Origin: Ramlibacter sp.
GTDB lineage: Bacteria; Pseudomonadota; Gammaproteobacteria; Burkholderiales; Burkholderiaceae_C
DNA: 8,526 nucleotides
Assembly (NCBI GenBank): GCA_026785815.1
Contig: JAJAZH010000031.1
Span: forward strand, 1 to 8,526
Direction: 5' to 3'
The position numbers were made by a program, and so were the translations under genes. Positions 6,289 through 8,526 of this stretch are shown in pieces (the stretch's first letter is position 1; every line of letters begins with the position of its first letter). The notes under the pieces are model-generated. The model made no database searches. It was not told where the DNA came from and saw only the letters and a list, made by a program, of their open reading frames with translations.

Positions 6289-8117
6289 GCCGCAGCGGGT
6301 CCCTGCGCTAGCGGCGACAGGCCGGAGTCTACGGCCGGCGCCGGGTCGGCGGCGGCGCCGCCCAGGAACCGGATCGGGCGGCTGGTGTTGGGCCGCATCG
6401 TCGCCAGCAGTTCACCCAGTGCTGGCGCGAGTTCCAGCGGCTCCAGCCGGACTTCGTCGAGCAAGGCGGCAGCGATGTGGAACTGCAGGCTGACTTCCGG
6501 GTTCTGGCCCTTGATCGGCATCAATCCTGCGGCGACCACGCGAGCGGCACGGTCGGTCACGGTCACCCGCGACCGCGTCTGCTCCAGGATCAGCCCGAAG
6601 CGGGCCTCGCCAATCCGGCTGAGCGTGTCAATCTCCCGCAGGAAGTGGCGCAGCTTGATCACGCTGCGCAGCAGGCTCTGCTCTGCGACGACCGAGCCGT
6701 ACTGTTCCTTGATCCGCGGGTGATTGACCAGATCGATGACGAGCACCGCAGCGCTTTCGCCGTCCTGCCGATGGCGCGCAACGCACTGGCGCAGCCGATC
6801 CTGGAACAGGTGCGGCGCCAGCAGCCCCGTGAGCGCGTCCTGGCTCGACAGGGCCAGTTCGCGAATGGTCGCTCCGTGGCGCTCGCGCGAATGGATGCCC
6901 AGCGCCAGCAGCAGCAGCGGAACCTGCACTGCCATCGCAGCGACCAGTGCGTACTGGTTGCCCCAGGAAACCGGCGCCAGACCGAACACGCGCATCACGG
7001 TCAGGGCAACCGCGATCGCGAACGGCACGTAAGCAGCCAGGATCCAGAGGCTGGCCCGATCGCCCTCGCGCCAGGACCGCCAGGCGATCAGGATGTTGAG
7101 GCCGCACGCCAACGCCAGGTACGAGCCGAGCAAGATCACGCCGGCAGGCCGCGCAACGACCAGATACACCAGCATCAGCAGCGGCACCGCGAATGCGCAC
7201 GCCCGGGCCGTTGCGGCCAGCCGAGGCGCGCGCGACACGATGCCGCTCAAGTCGCGCACGAACAGGATGGCCGTGGCGGCGGAGAGCAGCGCCAGGACTC
7301 CCTGCGCGGCGTCGCCGACGACGCCGGAATGCGGCCATAGCAGGTGCGATCCGGCGCCGGTGAAGGCGGCCATGGCCAGCGCCATGGTGCTGGCATAGAC
7401 GGCGTAGCCGAGAAAGGCGCGGTCCCGGTACACCCAGCTCTGGGCCAGGCAGGCGATGATCAGCAGTCCGAGTCCGCCGAACACCAGGCCGAGGCCGAGG
7501 TATGCCACCTGCGTGCGCTGCAGGTGGTCGGACGCCGGGGCGATGCGCAGCGGAATGCTGGAACGGGCACCGTGCTGCACCTTGAGGTAGACGTCGCGAG
7601 CTTCGCCGGGTGGAACGTTGAGCAGGAACGCCGGATAGCGGCCCGGCACCGGCCAACTCGCGACGGCGATCTTGTCGCCGGCGCTTTGGGCCGTCCATGC
7701 GCCGGACCGGTCCTGCTGGTACAGCGTCACGAAATCGAGGGAGGGCAACGCAATCTCCGCCACCCACGCCGACTGCGAGGCCGCCGGCCGCTGCAGCCGA
7801 AGCTGAAACCAGAGCGCGCCGCTGGCGCCGAGCGCATGGATCTGGTCGGAACGGATCGGCGTGAAATTCCGGCGGGTGGCGAGCAACTGCGCGAAGGTGA
7901 CAGAGCCGCCCGGATCGGTCCACTGCCAACCCGGGAGTGTGTCGCTGACGGCGTGGTTGCTATCGTCCAGTACCACAGACGGCGGCGGATTCTGGCTACC
8001 CGTCTTCTGGGCGCTGGCTGGCCCCACGCTGCAGCAAAGCACGGTCAGCCAGGCCACGGCCCACGGAGCGAAGACGCTCTTGCACACGGACAGCAGGTGC
8101 GACAGGAGCCATCGCAT
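6285..8117 (-). CDS. 7TMR-DISM receptor with degenerate GGDEF domain
   Basis: A 610-residue membrane sensor. The signal peptide covers about residues 1-36 (cut after GPASA). A periplasmic domain of the 7TMR-DISMED2 type follows (about 55-195, with ALWFQLRL, WVAEIALPSLDFVTLY and a proline-rich PVPGRYPAF). Seven hydrophobic helices then lie at roughly 204-230, 234-256, 269-290, 302-322, 325-346, 355-378 and 387-408. The cytoplasmic part starts with DALTGLLAPHLF (about 427), a normal GGDEF-domain entry. The active site is lost: GGDEF reads GEARF (503-507), the second Asp of DxDxF is Val, and the guanine-contact Asn and Asp are Lys470 and Glu479. The RxxD I-site (REID, 494-497) is kept at the usual five-residue distance. 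The C-terminal 25 residues are Ala/Pro/Gly-rich. The start is ATG 8115-8117, fitting the signal peptide; ATG 8148-8150 would add 11 residues and overlap the ychF start codon. It probably senses an envelope signal and may bind c-di-GMP. Confidence 0.85.
   Translation of the reverse strand: MRWLLSHLLSVCKSVFAPWAVAWLTVLCCSVGPASAQKTGSQNPPPSVVLDDSNHAVSDTLPGWQWTDPGGSVTFAQLLATRRNFTPIRSDQIHALGASGALWFQLRLQRPAASQSAWVAEIALPSLDFVTLYQQDRSGAWTAQSAGDKIAVASWPVPGRYPAFLLNVPPGEARDVYLKVQHGARSSIPLRIAPASDHLQRTQVAYLGLGLVFGGLGLLIIACLAQSWVYRDRAFLGYAVYASTMALAMAAFTGAGSHLLWPHSGVVGDAAQGVLALLSAATAILFVRDLSGIVSRAPRLAATARACAFAVPLLMLVYLVVARPAGVILLGSYLALACGLNILIAWRSWREGDRASLWILAAYVPFAIAVALTVMRVFGLAPVSWGNQYALVAAMAVQVPLLLLALGIHSRERHGATIRELALSSQDALTGLLAPHLFQDRLRQCVARHRQDGESAAVLVIDLVNHPRIKEQYGSVVAEQSLLRSVIKLRHFLREIDTLSRIGEARFGLILEQTRSRVTVTDRAARVVAAGLMPIKGQNPEVSLQFHIAAALLDEVRLEPLELAPALGELLATMRPNTSRPIRFLGGAAADPAPAVDSGLSPLAQGPAAA
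6306..6313. repeat. 8-bp palindrome CGCTAGCG, second copy
   Basis: The palindrome CGCTAGCG occurs here, about 18 bp beyond the MOSC stop inside the 3' end of the 7TMR-DISM gene, and also at 558-565, where it contains the overlapping stops of paaK and the DUF3108 gene. Here it encodes Leu-Ala through a CTA codon, which is rare in GC-rich genes. It may be chance. Confidence 0.35.
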
Positions 8118-8148
8118 ACACTTTCGGACTTGAATTTCTGGAACTGAC
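8118..8148. promoter_or_regulatory. Short divergent gap between the 7TMR-DISM gene and ychF
   Basis: Only 31 bp separate the two divergent starts, too little for two complete promoters. For ychF, TACACT (8117-8122) is a weak -10 candidate without a good -35, and GGA (8140-8142) is a weak Shine-Dalgarno 6 nt before the ATG. No clear Shine-Dalgarno precedes the 7TMR-DISM ATG. At least one promoter probably lies inside the neighbouring gene. Confidence 0.35.
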
Positions 8149-8526
8149 ATGAGCTTGAAGTGCGGCATTGTAGGACTGCCCAACGTCGGAAAGTCCACCT
8201 TGTTCAATGCCTTGACCAAGGCGGGAATCGCCGCGGAAAACTATCCTTTTTGCACGATCGAGCCGAATGTCGGTGTGGAGGAACTGCCCGACCCACGCCT
8301 GACCCAGCTGGCGACCATTGTCCAGCCCGAGCGAGTCGTTCCGGCGATTGTCGAGTTCGTGGACATCGCCGGGCTGGTGGCCGGCGCCAGCAAGGGAGAG
8401 GGGCTGGGCAACCAGTTCCTGGCCCACATCCGCGAAACCGATGCGACCGTGAATGTGGTGCGCTGCTTCGACGACGAGAACGTCATTCACGTCGCCGGCA
8501 AGGTCGACCCGGTGTCCGACATCGAG
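8149..8526 (+). CDS. ychF: YchF/OLA1-family ribosome-associated ATPase, N-terminal part (3' end outside the window)
   Basis: The first 126 codons of YchF, an Obg-related P-loop protein that, unlike most of its relatives, prefers ATP to GTP, associates with ribosomes and has been tied to stress responses. The Walker A motif GLPNVGKST starts at residue 9, and the G3 motif DIAGL is at 72-76, followed by VAGASKGEGLGNQFL, which is highly specific for the family. The NYPFCTIEPNVG segment (31-41) is the switch I region. The remaining G4 part and the C-terminal TGS domain lie outside the window (family length is about 363 residues). The ATG start is the usual family start (MSLKCGIVGLPN). In many proteobacteria ychF follows pth; here it starts divergently from a 7TMR-DISM sensor gene, so it has its own promoter. 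Confidence 0.97.
   Translation, partial: MSLKCGIVGLPNVGKSTLFNALTKAGIAAENYPFCTIEPNVGVEELPDPRLTQLATIVQPERVVPAIVEFVDIAGLVAGASKGEGLGNQFLAHIRETDATVNVVRCFDDENVIHVAGKVDPVSDIE
8167..8172 (-). promoter_or_regulatory. Possible -10 box for the 7TMR-DISM gene inside ychF
   Basis: On the - strand this reads TACAAT, five of six positions of the -10 consensus, and would give a leader of about 43 nt before ATG 8117. The nearest -35-like hexamer (TGGACT, 8197-8192) sits 19 bp away, longer than ideal, so this is only a candidate. Confidence 0.3.

Noticed and set aside
6320..6336. GGCCG/CGGCC hairpin downstream of the MOSC stop as a terminator
   Set aside because: Only a 5-bp stem with a 7-nt loop and no T-run, in very GC-rich coding DNA.
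6906..6917. CAG trinucleotide run
   Set aside because: Four copies only; on the coding strand it encodes part of the leucine run in membrane helix 7 and needs no other explanation.
6477..7340. Open frame of 287 codons on the + strand antisense to the 7TMR-DISM gene
   Set aside because: The translation is mostly Arg, Gln, His and Ala, without domain or Shine-Dalgarno support, while the - strand frame has seven clear membrane helices.

Overview
The window looks like ordinary chromosomal DNA of a high-GC betaproteobacterium, most likely order Burkholderiales. The gene families support this: a PaaK-type phenylacetate-CoA ligase, a TonB-like DUF3108 protein, a UbiH-like monooxygenase with a CIRGAGVVGR N-terminus, DsbC, an M61 peptidase and YchF. 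G or C ends most codons. Coding density is very high. There are eight genes, two of them cut by the window edges, and the longest stretch without a gene is about 70 bp. I see no tRNA, rRNA, insertion sequence, phage gene or CRISPR array.

Layout from left to right: (1) the 3' part of paaK on the + strand (3-563); (2) a four-gene block on the - strand, in transcription order ubiH-like (5365-4250), dsbC (4223-3507), M61 peptidase (3438-1678) and DUF3108 (1699-560). Gaps are 26 and 68 nt, then a 22 nt overlap, so one operon is likely; (3) a 68 bp divergent promoter region (5366-5433); (4) a MOSC-domain gene on the + strand (5434-6288); (5) a 7TMR-DISM receptor with a degenerate GGDEF domain on the - strand (8117-6285); (6) a 31 bp divergent gap; (7) the first 126 codons of ychF on the + strand (8149 to the right edge).

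How the genes may work together: the - strand operon joins a quinone or flavin hydroxylase, a periplasmic disulfide isomerase, a probably cytoplasmic aminopeptidase-like metallopeptidase and a membrane-anchored periplasmic DUF3108 protein. This suggests envelope and redox housekeeping, but no direct pathway link is proven. The MOSC protein may handle sulfur or molybdenum cofactor chemistry. The 7TMR-DISM protein probably passes an extracytoplasmic signal to a GGDEF-like domain that has lost catalytic residues but keeps an RxxD I-site, so it may bind c-di-GMP rather than make it.

I found no convincing new multi-gene system. The observations most worth a second look are the catalytically dead GGDEF with an intact I-site, six of seven visible stop codons being TAG, and two convergent gene pairs that each share their stop codons inside one CTAG.
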